In this document: positions 55,506 to 63,867 of the stretch, piece after piece
Layout: every line of letters starts with the position of its first letter
Numbering within the stretch: the stretch's first letter is position 1
Source of the DNA: Paenibacillus sp. MAEPY2
Lineage (GTDB): Bacteria; Bacillota; Bacilli; Paenibacillales; Paenibacillaceae
Direction: 5' to 3'
DNA length: 64,000 nt
Assembly: GCF_000499205.1 (NCBI RefSeq)
Contig: NZ_AWUK01000030.1
Location: 124,001-188,000, forward strand
Notes under the pieces: model-generated
The model's input: only the letters and a program-made list of their open reading frames with translations
Databases searched by the model: none
Told to the model about the DNA's origin: nothing
Made by a program: the position numbers and the translations under genes

Positions 55506-56177
55506 TTAATCAAACTCCTTCTTCGTCCATTCGTCTTCCGGAATCGGAATATCTTCACCCGAGAAGCGCTGCTCCTTGAACGGATCGGCAAAATGGTGGA
55601 AACCATTAACTTCCCAGAAGCCATTGCGGTCTTCTTTCATGAATTCCAGACCCCGTATCCACTTCGCGCTCTTCCAGAAGTAGAGTTGAGGAACCACCAA
55701 GCGCAATGGATAACCATGCTTTGGTGTGAGCGGCTCACCGTTAAATTTAAAGGCAAGCAATACATCGTCATGCATCAGTTCTTCGAGCGGAACGTTCGTC
55801 TCGTAATCATGATCCGCATGGATCATGACGTATTTCGCTTCGGGTTTGACGCCAAGAAGCTTGATGAAATCCGAGAATCGGATGCCTTCCCACGGTGTAT
55901 CAAACTTCGACCAGCGAGTTACACAATGAATGTCGCTCACCGTGTTCACTTGAGGCATCGCCTGAAGCTCGGCGAAGGAGAATACCTTCTCTTCTTCAAC
56001 CTCGCCGAATACTTTCAAGTCCCAGGTCGTGAGGTCGTATTCCGGCACTTCACCTTCATGCAGAATCGGGAATTTCTCGGTCAGTACCTGCCCCGGCGGC
56101 AGCCGGTCTCCGTGCTCGGCACCCGCTTTGGGTGCCGGGCTTTTCGTTTTTTTCAGACGTTCAGCCTTATTATGCAT
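55506..56177 (-). CDS. Sulfite oxidase-like molybdopterin oxidoreductase
   Basis: A 223-residue cytoplasmic-looking protein. The molybdopterin fold is marked by Cys85 (DIHCVTRWS), which would hold Mo, and by MHADHDYETNVPLEEL, LTPKHGYPLRLVVP and KSAKWIRGLEFM. No Tat signal is present; the N-terminal 35 residues are Lys/Pro-rich. It resembles YuiH of Bacillus. Its natural substrate is unknown. It is placed between the nucleoside permeases and the phosphorylase, all on one strand. ATG 56177 behind GGAGGA. Confidence 0.88.
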   Translation of the reverse strand: MHNKAERLKKTKSPAPKAGAEHGDRLPPGQVLTEKFPILHEGEVPEYDLTTWDLKVFGEVEEEKVFSFAELQAMPQVNTVSDIHCVTRWSKFDTPWEGIRFSDFIKLLGVKPEAKYVMIHADHDYETNVPLEELMHDDVLLAFKFNGEPLTPKHGYPLRLVVPQLYFWKSAKWIRGLEFMKEDRNGFWEVNGFHHFADPFKEQRFSGEDIPIPEDEWTKKEFD

Positions 56178-56222
56178 GTGTGATCCTCCTTCTTTATATG
56201 CTTTCAGCATAACATTCAGGAA

Positions 56223-57146
56223 TTAACGCGAGCTTCCGCCCGCTTTCAGTGCATCCTGTGCGTAGGTACGATCTTTGAAAAAGAACATCGCCACCAGTGT
56301 CACAATATACGGCAGCATCATGGTAAAGTGAGTTGGCAGCGCGAAGCCCTGCAGTCGGATACTGAGTGCTTCCATGAACCCGAACAGCACACTAGACCCC
56401 ATAACGCCAAGCGGATTCGCTTGCCCCAGCATGGTCGCTACCAATGCGATGAAACCGCGACCTGCGGTCATACCTTCGGTAAACATCGTAACCTGACCAA
56501 GTGATAGCTGTGCACCCGCCAAGGCGCACAGTACACCGCACATCAGGACTGCACCATATTGAATGCCGCGCACCTTGATGCCGATGCTCTGTGCTGCTAC
56601 CGGATTCTCGCCAACCGAGCGGAGACGGAACCCGGAGACACTTTTGAACAGATAAAATTGCAAGGCAATTACGATAATAATTCCAAGATACACGAGTGGG
56701 CTATGCCCTGAGATGACATCACCTACCCATGGAATGTCCTTAATAAGAGGGATATCCCATTTGGGGAGTCCCACCATATCTTTGTCGTAGTACGCACCCT
56801 TCACGTCAAAAATCGCCCGCAATGCAAAAGTCGTCAGTCCCGTCGCCAGAAAATTAAGCGAGATCCCGACTACTATCGCGTTTGCCTTCAGATTAATACT
56901 GATAAAGGCAAATAGCGCAGAGAACAACATAACGATCACAATCGAGAATATAACGGCCAGCAATACATTACCGAACAGATAGTTACCAACAATAGCGGAG
57001 AAAGCGCCGATCAGTACGAGTCCTTCCAGACCCACGTTGAACAGACCGACACGGGAGCACAAAGCCCCACCGAGCGCTGCAAGCAGAATCGGCGTCATAA
57101 TCCGCAGAGTAGAGCCAAACATGGCTGCATCAAACAGTTGTTGCAT
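56223..57146 (-). CDS. nupQ: Nucleoside ABC transporter permease (NupQ type)
   Basis: A 307-residue permease of the BPD_transp_2 type, with NVGLEGLVLIGAF, GFRLRSVGENPVAAQSIGI and MTAGRGFIALVATMLGQ. It corresponds to YufQ/NupQ in the Bacillus guanosine uptake system. It overlaps the upstream permease gene by 17 bases. Confidence 0.9.
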   Translation of the reverse strand: MQQLFDAAMFGSTLRIMTPILLAALGGALCSRVGLFNVGLEGLVLIGAFSAIVGNYLFGNVLLAVIFSIVIVMLFSALFAFISINLKANAIVVGISLNFLATGLTTFALRAIFDVKGAYYDKDMVGLPKWDIPLIKDIPWVGDVISGHSPLVYLGIIIVIALQFYLFKSVSGFRLRSVGENPVAAQSIGIKVRGIQYGAVLMCGVLCALAGAQLSLGQVTMFTEGMTAGRGFIALVATMLGQANPLGVMGSSVLFGFMEALSIRLQGFALPTHFTMMLPYIVTLVAMFFFKDRTYAQDALKAGGSSR

Positions 57147-58197
57147 TGGACTTTTTCTCCTTTCTCCGCTTCAGGAATGAATAACCGATCTGAGCCGATA
57201 CAAATAACGTCAACACCGCTTGGATGACACTGCCGACTTCCAGCGGCACATCCGTATTCCGTTCCATCCCCATGGCTCCTGTCTGCAACGCTGCAAGCAG
57301 AATTGCCGCCACAGCTGTTCCTAGCGGATGCGAGCGGGCAAGCAAGGTTGCCATGATGCCGCTCCATGCATAACTTGCGGAGGACAACGAGCCATCAAGG
57401 AAACGGTACTGGGTACCCAACACTTCCCCTGCACCCGCAAGACCTGCAAGTCCGCCACTAATGATCATGGACAGCATCATCATGCGAATGCGGCGCACGC
57501 CGCCATAGGTTGCAAAGGAAGGGTTACTACCCAGCATGCGGATCTCATAACCCGTTACCGTCTTGTGTGTGAACCAGTAGATGAGAATAGCCGCTACGAT
57601 AGCAATGATGAATCCGGCATGCAGTCCCATGCCCTGGAACAGCTTCGGCAGCCAGACACTCTGATCAATCATCGGCGTCTGTGCCATCGCCGCCGATCCG
57701 GTGCGGTCTTTGAACGGATAGGATACCATGTATCCTCCAAAATAAATCGCAATATAGTTGAGCAGCAGCGTTGTGATCAATAGATTCATGCCGAAACGAG
57801 CATCCAGCCAACCGGCAAACAGCGACCAAACTCCACCGGCAATGATTCCTGCCACAATGGCTGCAATACAGACAAACCAGCCTGGACCCGGCAGGTAGAG
57901 CGCCGTCAGCGCTGCACTAAGTCCACCGAGAACCATCTGTCCTTCGGCACCCATGTTGAAAAATCCGGCGCGGAACGCCAGTGCTACGCCCAGTCCCGCA
58001 AGAATAATTGGCGTCGAACGCGCTAATGTGTTGGTGAAGAAGTAGAAGTTGCCGAAGGCCCCTTTCCACATCTCCGCATACGTATCCACCACGGACCCGC
58101 CAACGACCAGAATGGCTACAGCACCTGCCAGCAAACCGATGAATACGGCAAGCAGCGGCTGTACGAGTCCGCGCAGTGTTTCTTTTACCCGATTCAT
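57130..58197 (-). CDS. nupP: Nucleoside ABC transporter permease (NupP type)
   Basis: A 355-residue permease with nine or ten helices, marked by FNMGAEGQMVLGGLSAAL, YEIRMLGSNPSFATYGGV and SYAWSGIMATLLARSHPLG. It corresponds to YufP/NupP. Its ATG overlaps the ATPase stop by four bases. Confidence 0.9.
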   Translation of the reverse strand: MNRVKETLRGLVQPLLAVFIGLLAGAVAILVVGGSVVDTYAEMWKGAFGNFYFFTNTLARSTPIILAGLGVALAFRAGFFNMGAEGQMVLGGLSAALTALYLPGPGWFVCIAAIVAGIIAGGVWSLFAGWLDARFGMNLLITTLLLNYIAIYFGGYMVSYPFKDRTGSAAMAQTPMIDQSVWLPKLFQGMGLHAGFIIAIVAAILIYWFTHKTVTGYEIRMLGSNPSFATYGGVRRIRMMMLSMIISGGLAGLAGAGEVLGTQYRFLDGSLSSASYAWSGIMATLLARSHPLGTAVAAILLAALQTGAMGMERNTDVPLEVGSVIQAVLTLFVSAQIGYSFLKRRKEKKSNATTV

Positions 58198-59693
58198 ATC
58201 CGCTCTTTCCCTCCTGCCATCAACAAGCTGATCTGTTCTTCTGTTGCTTCATCTGCCTTCAGTTCCCCAGCGATTCCGCCTTCATACATGACAATAATTC
58301 GATCGGATAATTGCAAAATCTCGGACAATTCGGATGAAACGAGCAGAATTCCTGCACCCTCATTCCGTTTGCGCAGCAATTCGGCATGAATGGTTTCCAT
58401 TGCTCCAATATCTACACCCCGTGTAGGTTCAGCCGCAATGAGAAACGGTGTATCCTGGGCAAATTCACGAGCGGCAATCAGCTTCTGCAAGTTACCACCG
58501 GAAAGGAACTGTGCCTTCGTTTCCGCAGAACCCGTCTTGATGCTGAACTGCTTGATCCAGTTCTCCACCATGGTCCGTGCTGCCTTCGCTTTAATGATAC
58601 CTCGTGATTGAAGCCGGTGATGATGGCCCATCAAGCCATTCTCACGAACGCTTGCATCCTTCGCCGCTCCCCACATATAACGGTCTTCCGGGATATGGGC
58701 AAGTCCAAGTTCCCGAATGCGACGCACCGGCCAGTTCGTCGTATCCTGCCCTGACAACAGGACGCGGCCGCTATCCGACTTACGCAGTCCGGCAATGATC
58801 TGAATTAATTCAGACTGACCGTTCCCGGAAATACCCGCGATCCCAACGACCTCACCTTTCCGAACTTCCAAATGAATATCCTTGAGTGCGGAACGGTCCT
58901 CTGCCCCTGACAAACTCACTGCTTCCACCTGAAGCACCGCTTCTCCCGGAACGGATGGCTGCTTGTCCATACGTACCAACTCACGTCCAACCATTAAGCG
59001 GGATAACTCCTCCACGTTCGTATCTTTCGCTTCCAGCGTACCTGTCACCTGACCATCACGAAGAACCGTGATCCGGTCTGCCACATCCATGACTTCCTGC
59101 AGCTTGTGCGTGATCAATACAAAGGTTTTGCCCAGCTTGGCTAGAGATTTCATATTCGCAAGCAATTCTTTCACTTCCAGCGGTGTCAGTACCGCTGAAG
59201 GTTCATCCAATATAATGATATCTGCACCCTGATGCAGCACCTTGAGAATTTCAACTCGCTGCTGCATGCCCAGAGGGCATTCAAATACTTTTTTCCACGG
59301 ATCAACTGGCATGCCATACGTTCTGCCCAGCTCATTCACCTGGGCCGCTGCCTGTTTGCGGTCAAATACACCTGCAGCAGACGGTTCACGGCCGATCACG
59401 ATGTTCTCAGCAACCGTAAAGGAAGGAAACAGCATGAAATGCTGGTGCACCATGCCGATACCGCTTGCCATGGCCTGAGACGGGGTAGCGAAGCTTACCT
59501 CACGTCCACGAACTTTGATTGTGCCTGATGTCGGTTGCTCCATTCCATACAACATGCGCATCAGGGTTGTTTTACCGGCTCCGTTCTCACCCACGAGGGC
59601 ATGAATCTCTCCTTCTCGCAAATTAAAACGGATGTCCCGATTAGCGGTGAAGCCGCCGTATTTCTTCGTAATCTGCTCCATCTCCAACAGCAT
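58194..59693 (-). CDS. nupO: Nucleoside ABC transporter ATPase (NupO type)
   Basis: A 499-residue protein with two ABC domains. The first has Walker A GENGAGKTT at 35-43, LGMQQRVEI and IIILDEPSAVLT. The second has the degenerate Walker A GISGNGQSE and the signature LSGGNLQK, as is usual for sugar and nucleoside ABC ATPases. It corresponds to YufO/NupO. A copy of the structured element lies just ahead of it. Confidence 0.93.
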   Translation of the reverse strand: MLLEMEQITKKYGGFTANRDIRFNLREGEIHALVGENGAGKTTLMRMLYGMEQPTSGTIKVRGREVSFATPSQAMASGIGMVHQHFMLFPSFTVAENIVIGREPSAAGVFDRKQAAAQVNELGRTYGMPVDPWKKVFECPLGMQQRVEILKVLHQGADIIILDEPSAVLTPLEVKELLANMKSLAKLGKTFVLITHKLQEVMDVADRITVLRDGQVTGTLEAKDTNVEELSRLMVGRELVRMDKQPSVPGEAVLQVEAVSLSGAEDRSALKDIHLEVRKGEVVGIAGISGNGQSELIQIIAGLRKSDSGRVLLSGQDTTNWPVRRIRELGLAHIPEDRYMWGAAKDASVRENGLMGHHHRLQSRGIIKAKAARTMVENWIKQFSIKTGSAETKAQFLSGGNLQKLIAAREFAQDTPFLIAAEPTRGVDIGAMETIHAELLRKRNEGAGILLVSSELSEILQLSDRIIVMYEGGIAGELKADEATEEQISLLMAGGKERI

Positions 59694-59717
59694 ATCTCGC
59701 GTTCTCTCCTCTCGGTC

Positions 59718-59907
59718 TATATACGTTCAACTAAAGCATATTTACACTAGCCACTACGATGACAGAACAACCTTCCGATCGCTTATCCCCAGATTTTTTT
59801 ATTTTTTTTCCAAAGGGGAAAATCCGGGGATAAAGGCGAACGCTTCGCTTCTCCAGGTTTTTTCTGTCCTCTCCGTTATCGGGTAAATGTTTAGTAGAAC
59901 ATATATA
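59718..59907 (-). repeat. Structured dispersed element, copy 3
   Basis: About 190 bp between the nucleoside-binding lipoprotein gene and nupO. Ends are inverted: TATATACGTTCAACTAAA at the left and the complement of TATATATGTTCTACTAAA at the right. As minus-strand RNA it folds GACAGAA/TTCTGTC, a 13-bp TATCCCCGGATTT/AAATCTGGGGATA stem, and a GCGAAGCGTTCGC hairpin. It matches copies 1 and 2. Confidence 0.82.
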
Positions 59908-59925
59908 GTTCATTGTAATAGCAGC

Positions 59926-59953
59926 AAAACCGGCTGCCTGATCGGGCAGCCGG
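59926..59953 (-). terminator. Hairpin behind the nucleoside-binding protein gene
   Basis: CCGGCTGCC and GGCAGCCGG form a 9-bp GC stem, followed by UUUU on the minus strand. The weak U-tract would allow partial read-through into nupO. Confidence 0.8.
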
Positions 59954-59992
59954 CTGATCAACTCAATTAATCCATCCTATGGAACAAGATTA

Positions 59993-61024
59993 CTACTGTT
60001 GCAATGGATCTTTTACAACGATTTTGCCGGATACGATATCATCCTTGATCGCTTTAACCTTGTCGATTACTTCTTGTCCAACAAAAGCATTCAATGGAGA
60101 TTCGCTATCACGTGTTACATAAGTCAGCCCTACGCCATCTTCTTTCAAGCCATAATTTACAGCACCCGCTTTGAAGTTTCCTTCTACGAAATCCTTCACG
60201 GTCTGATAAGCAACCGTATCGGTCGACTTCAATTGAGACAATACGATATGTTCTGGATCTTCAACAGTACGGTCCGTATCCTGACCGGAAGTATAGAAGC
60301 CTTTTTCCTTCGCGGCTTCGAACACACCCAGATCGCCTACAGCAGATGCTCCAGCAATGAAGTCAGCGCCTTTGCCGAATTGTACTAACGCCAGCTCTTT
60401 TGCTTTGGCCGGGTCATTGAATCCACCAACATAGTTCACGAGGAATTCCGCATCCGGGTTAACCGATTCCAGACCGGCTCTGAAACCTTCTGTATATTTC
60501 TTGATTAATGGAACGTCCATCGCAGCAATCATGCCGACTTTGTCTGTTTTCGTAGACAGTCCAGCAGCTGCACCAAGCAGGTACGCTCCTTCATATTCAT
60601 GGAAACCAACGCTACGAACGTTAGGCAGGTCAACGGTTGTGTCTACAATGGCAAAGGACTTGTCCGGATTCTCGGCAGCAACCTTTTTCAATGCATCTTC
60701 TGCCTGGAAAGTTGCTGTAATAATCAGATCGTAGTTCTCAGCAACTGCAGCACGCAGATTTTGCTCAAATGCAGCCGGGTCAGTCGATTCGATCGTTTTG
60801 GTATCTACCTTGAATTCCTCGCCTGCTTTTTTGAAACCTTCATCCATCTGTACGAAGAACGGGTTGACCCCGATTTTTTCAGGAAGGACAAGTGCCATGC
60901 GCAGTGATTTTTCACTGTCGCCACCTTGAGCCGATTGTTCGTCTTTGGAACCGGAATTTCCACAAGCCGCCAGCAAAATAGCCACCATCATGATCGATAA
61001 GACGAACGATAAACCTCTTTTCAT
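59993..61024 (-). CDS. nupN: BMP family nucleoside-binding lipoprotein (NupN type)
   Basis: A 343-residue lipoprotein with lipobox Cys21 (LLAAC). The mature part shows FFVQMDEGFKKAGEEF, YDLIITATFQAEDALKK, VGFHEYEGAYLLGAAAGL and FYTSGQDTDRTV, typical of BmpA/YufN nucleoside receptors. It is the first gene of the uptake cluster. ATG 61024 behind AAAGGGG is preferred to the GTG seven codons earlier. Confidence 0.93.
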   Translation of the reverse strand: MKRGLSFVLSIMMVAILLAACGNSGSKDEQSAQGGDSEKSLRMALVLPEKIGVNPFFVQMDEGFKKAGEEFKVDTKTIESTDPAAFEQNLRAAVAENYDLIITATFQAEDALKKVAAENPDKSFAIVDTTVDLPNVRSVGFHEYEGAYLLGAAAGLSTKTDKVGMIAAMDVPLIKKYTEGFRAGLESVNPDAEFLVNYVGGFNDPAKAKELALVQFGKGADFIAGASAVGDLGVFEAAKEKGFYTSGQDTDRTVEDPEHIVLSQLKSTDTVAYQTVKDFVEGNFKAGAVNYGLKEDGVGLTYVTRDSESPLNAFVGQEVIDKVKAIKDDIVSGKIVVKDPLQQ

Positions 61025-61059
61025 TTTGAACTTTCCCCTTTTCACAATTCTTTTTTATA

Positions 61060-61089
61060 ATCCTAGCGGATACTGTCGATCCTTGTCAA
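61060..61089 (-). promoter_or_regulatory. Promoter of the nucleoside uptake cluster
   Basis: On the minus strand TTGACA (61084-61089) and TAGGAT (61060-61065) are 18 bases apart, about 35 bases ahead of the ATG. Confidence 0.7.
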
Positions 61090-61300
61090 TAAATCTTTGA
61101 GCGTATACACTAAATGGAATAAAATAGCTGATTTACATTCTACCAAGCGTCGGAAGGCGCTCTAAACCAAGGTTTTTTCCGTTGACATCCGAAGCTGCTC
61201 CATGCTAAAGTCAATCCAATCATTATATTCAGATAGGTTTTGTCAGAATTATAACGCAAGCTTGTTTATTTTCCAATCCTATTTTGAGGAGGCTATTCAT

Positions 61301-62743
61301 TTGAAAAAAATCACCCAGATTACATTGGCCGCTCTGCTCGCCGCTCCGGTTACACTCGGCAGTCTCAGCTTGCCCGCTTCGGTATCCGCAGCATCGGCTA
61401 CTCCCGCCGGACAAACTACCTCACAGGCGGTTAAAGGACCGGTAACACAAGCTCCTTCAGTCTATACCGAGAGTGCAGCCGATTACGGCCAATTCCTGCA
61501 AGCCAAATACAATATCCAATTGCCGAAGAAGTTAACCAAGGGTGACTTCATCAAGGCGATTGCTGCCATCCTTGAAGTCGATCAAGCTGCACCTGCTACA
61601 GATGAAGCAAGTGACAGTGAAGTCAAGGCTCCGGCCTTCACTGATCTGAACTCAAATGATTCCGCGTATAAAGCTGCCGTTTCCTTATATAACAACGGTA
61701 TCCTGTCCGGTACGGAAGTACGTGCCAATGACAAGCTGAGCACTTATGCTGCTGTCTTCATCGCAGTCAAAGCAGCCGGATTCAAAGAGTTAGCCTATAC
61801 ATACCCTGAAGACAAAACAGCGAAGGCACTTGCGAAACTGGGCATTAGCTCAAGCCGCGTTCAGGGACAAGCCGCGCAGGAGCTGGCCGCTGCCATTGAT
61901 ACCGGTTTGATCCCGGAAAGCCTGTACCCCGCTCTCCGTAAGGGCGGCGAAGCAAGTTCTGATTTTGCCAACATCTTGCTTGGACGGGTATTGACCAGTC
62001 AGGGCAAATACAAAAATGAAATTGGTCGTTCTGGCGATACTGACATTTACTCCAAATTGTACGCTGCCTATCGCACCGCTGATCTAATCGAAGCACCGGA
62101 ACTTCGGACCATTGTGGATCAAGCACTGCGCGATGATCTTGTCACAGGTTACAACCTTAAGGACAGTCGCTTCGATTCCAACTTCATCGATGAACTGACC
62201 TTAACTTACGGACATGATGATATTAAACATGCAATACAGTTAATTGGATTGTTGCGCAGTGAAGGCATCGATGCGGACGTACAATTCCAGCCGAAGACTT
62301 CTGCCTTCATTTATTTGAAGGAATGGGGAGAGCCCAAAGAAACACCGGATTACAAGGTTACCCAGATCGAGAATGGCAACTACATTGCCTATGCCAAAGA
62401 ATATGACATTCAGTTTGAATTCAATAACACAGCGGACAAAGCCCGCTTCAACGACATTATATTGAAGTATGCCAAAAAGAACAGCGATGACGCCTCTGCC
62501 TTAATTCACGCTTCTTGGTGGCAGCCACTGTATTACTCACCAACCGCTCTGGCGGAATATCCAGTCATCGCCAACAATAAAATTTCGCTTGGCAACTATT
62601 ATGCACAATCTTTCTCCCTTAAGGAGAATTCCAAAGCAATTCAAGAAGGATTCACTAAGCTGGCCGCTGATTCGGACATTTCCAGTTACACCTTCTGGGT
62701 GGACCAGCCGTTCTTCAATTATCTGAACGGGGAATCGGAATAA
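61301..62743 (+). CDS. Secreted protein with SLH-like region
   Basis: A 480-residue exported protein. The signal peptide (1-30) ends at SVSAAS. Residues about 65-170 resemble an SLH repeat (APAFTDLNSNDSAYKAAVSL, then NNGILSGTEVRANDKLS), suggesting attachment to wall polymers. The rest (about 200-480) is unfamiliar, with a mixed helix/strand pattern (DDIKHAIQLIGLLRSEGID, YIAYAKEYDIQFEF). The start is TTG behind a strong GAGGAGG; the frame is open upstream but the signal peptide fixes this start. Confidence 0.8.
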   Translation: MKKITQITLAALLAAPVTLGSLSLPASVSAASATPAGQTTSQAVKGPVTQAPSVYTESAADYGQFLQAKYNIQLPKKLTKGDFIKAIAAILEVDQAAPATDEASDSEVKAPAFTDLNSNDSAYKAAVSLYNNGILSGTEVRANDKLSTYAAVFIAVKAAGFKELAYTYPEDKTAKALAKLGISSSRVQGQAAQELAAAIDTGLIPESLYPALRKGGEASSDFANILLGRVLTSQGKYKNEIGRSGDTDIYSKLYAAYRTADLIEAPELRTIVDQALRDDLVTGYNLKDSRFDSNFIDELTLTYGHDDIKHAIQLIGLLRSEGIDADVQFQPKTSAFIYLKEWGEPKETPDYKVTQIENGNYIAYAKEYDIQFEFNNTADKARFNDIILKYAKKNSDDASALIHASWWQPLYYSPTALAEYPVIANNKISLGNYYAQSFSLKENSKAIQEGFTKLAADSDISSYTFWVDQPFFNYLNGESE

Positions 62744-62981
62744 ACTGAACGTATACCAAGTGAATTAAAACTCGCAATTTGACATAATATAAAGCCGTCT
62801 TTACCGAACTTCCCCATGGATTCGACCCATTGGTTCGTAAAGGCGGTTTTTGTTTTATTTTTTTGCAAAATTCTTCTCAAAAAAATAATTTCATTGCAGG
62901 ATTTACCAGTAAAAGGTCGAATAACATAGGTACATAAACACGCAATTACATTTACACATATCTGTAAGACAGGAGTTAATC

Positions 62982-63614
62982 ATGGTATACGATGGCATTC
63001 TGCTCGGCTTGATCGTTGGACTGTTCCGGGGAGGTTTTCGGTATGGTCTCCACCAGTTTGCAGCTCTCAAGCTGCGAGGCGGCTGGATATTCCCGGTGCT
63101 GCTGCTGGCTCAGTTCTTCATCTTTTACTTGCAGGAAAGGCTTGATTGGGTTGCATCCATCAACGGATACCTGTTTGCTGCCGTTTATGTCACAGGCTTA
63201 GCATTTTTGTGGCTTAATCGACATTACAAGGGTTTTACGCTGATCTGGATTGGTGTTTTCCTCAATTTCATCGTCATGGCGGTAAATGGGGGGCGTATGC
63301 CGGTTTCCGTGGATGCTTCTGCTGTTCTTGGGCCCTATTATGTGGACATGCTGCGCGAAGGCGGAGCGGTATCCAAGCACTATATGATGGATGCTTCCAC
63401 ACATCTTTCGTTTCTAGGTGATATCATCCCGCTGTCCAGTCCTTATCCGAGGACACAGGTGATCAGCATCGGCGATGTGGTCATGAACATTGGCATATTC
63501 CTGTTTATCCAGTACATGATGGTGAATCGAACCGGAGAAGCTTTGAAGCCGGTGAATTCCATCAGGCCTGAAGAGATTCGGACAGACTCCAAGGAAGGGA
63601 GGTCTTTTCCATGA
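62982..63614 (+). CDS. DUF5317 membrane protein
   Basis: A 210-residue membrane protein with about five helices. The segments LGLIVGLFRGG, NFIVMAVNGGRMPVS and FLGDIIPLSSPYPRTQVISIGDVV (shown in part) are typical of DUF5317. No function is established. Its stop overlaps the start of a 34-residue peptide gene by four bases. Confidence 0.88.
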   Translation: MVYDGILLGLIVGLFRGGFRYGLHQFAALKLRGGWIFPVLLLAQFFIFYLQERLDWVASINGYLFAAVYVTGLAFLWLNRHYKGFTLIWIGVFLNFIVMAVNGGRMPVSVDASAVLGPYYVDMLREGGAVSKHYMMDASTHLSFLGDIIPLSSPYPRTQVISIGDVVMNIGIFLFIQYMMVNRTGEALKPVNSIRPEEIRTDSKEGRSFP

Positions 63615-63715
63615 AAAAATTCGAAGGCATTAAATATTCTCGTCTCGTTATCAACGCAATCATCGTAGCTTCTGTCGTTGTTGCATTGACTTCGGGATAC
63701 AAGCTGGGCGGCTAG
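63611..63715 (+). CDS. 34-residue membrane peptide coupled to the DUF5317 gene
   Basis: A peptide starting MKKFEGIKYSRLVIN followed by a hydrophobic run (AIIVASVVVALTSGY) and a short KLGG tail, so one membrane helix. GGGAGG lies at good spacing before its ATG. The ATGA overlap with the preceding gene suggests coupled translation. I do not recognise a family. A terminator follows. Confidence 0.75.
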   Translation: MKKFEGIKYSRLVINAIIVASVVVALTSGYKLGG

Positions 63716-63738
63716 TACATATACTCGCCAACCATGAC

Positions 63739-63766
63739 AAACAGGCTGCCAGCGGCCTGTTTTTTC
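63739..63766 (+). terminator. Terminator after the membrane peptide gene
   Basis: AAACAGGC and GCCTGTTT form the stem, followed by a T-run. Confidence 0.85.
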
Positions 63767-63867
63767 TTTCTGGATTTTTGGGAGGTAACTTGTTATGTTA
63801 TACATCAATATAGTACAAGCCGATATATTCACATCAAGAGCAGACTAAACCAAGCAGGAGAATTTTT

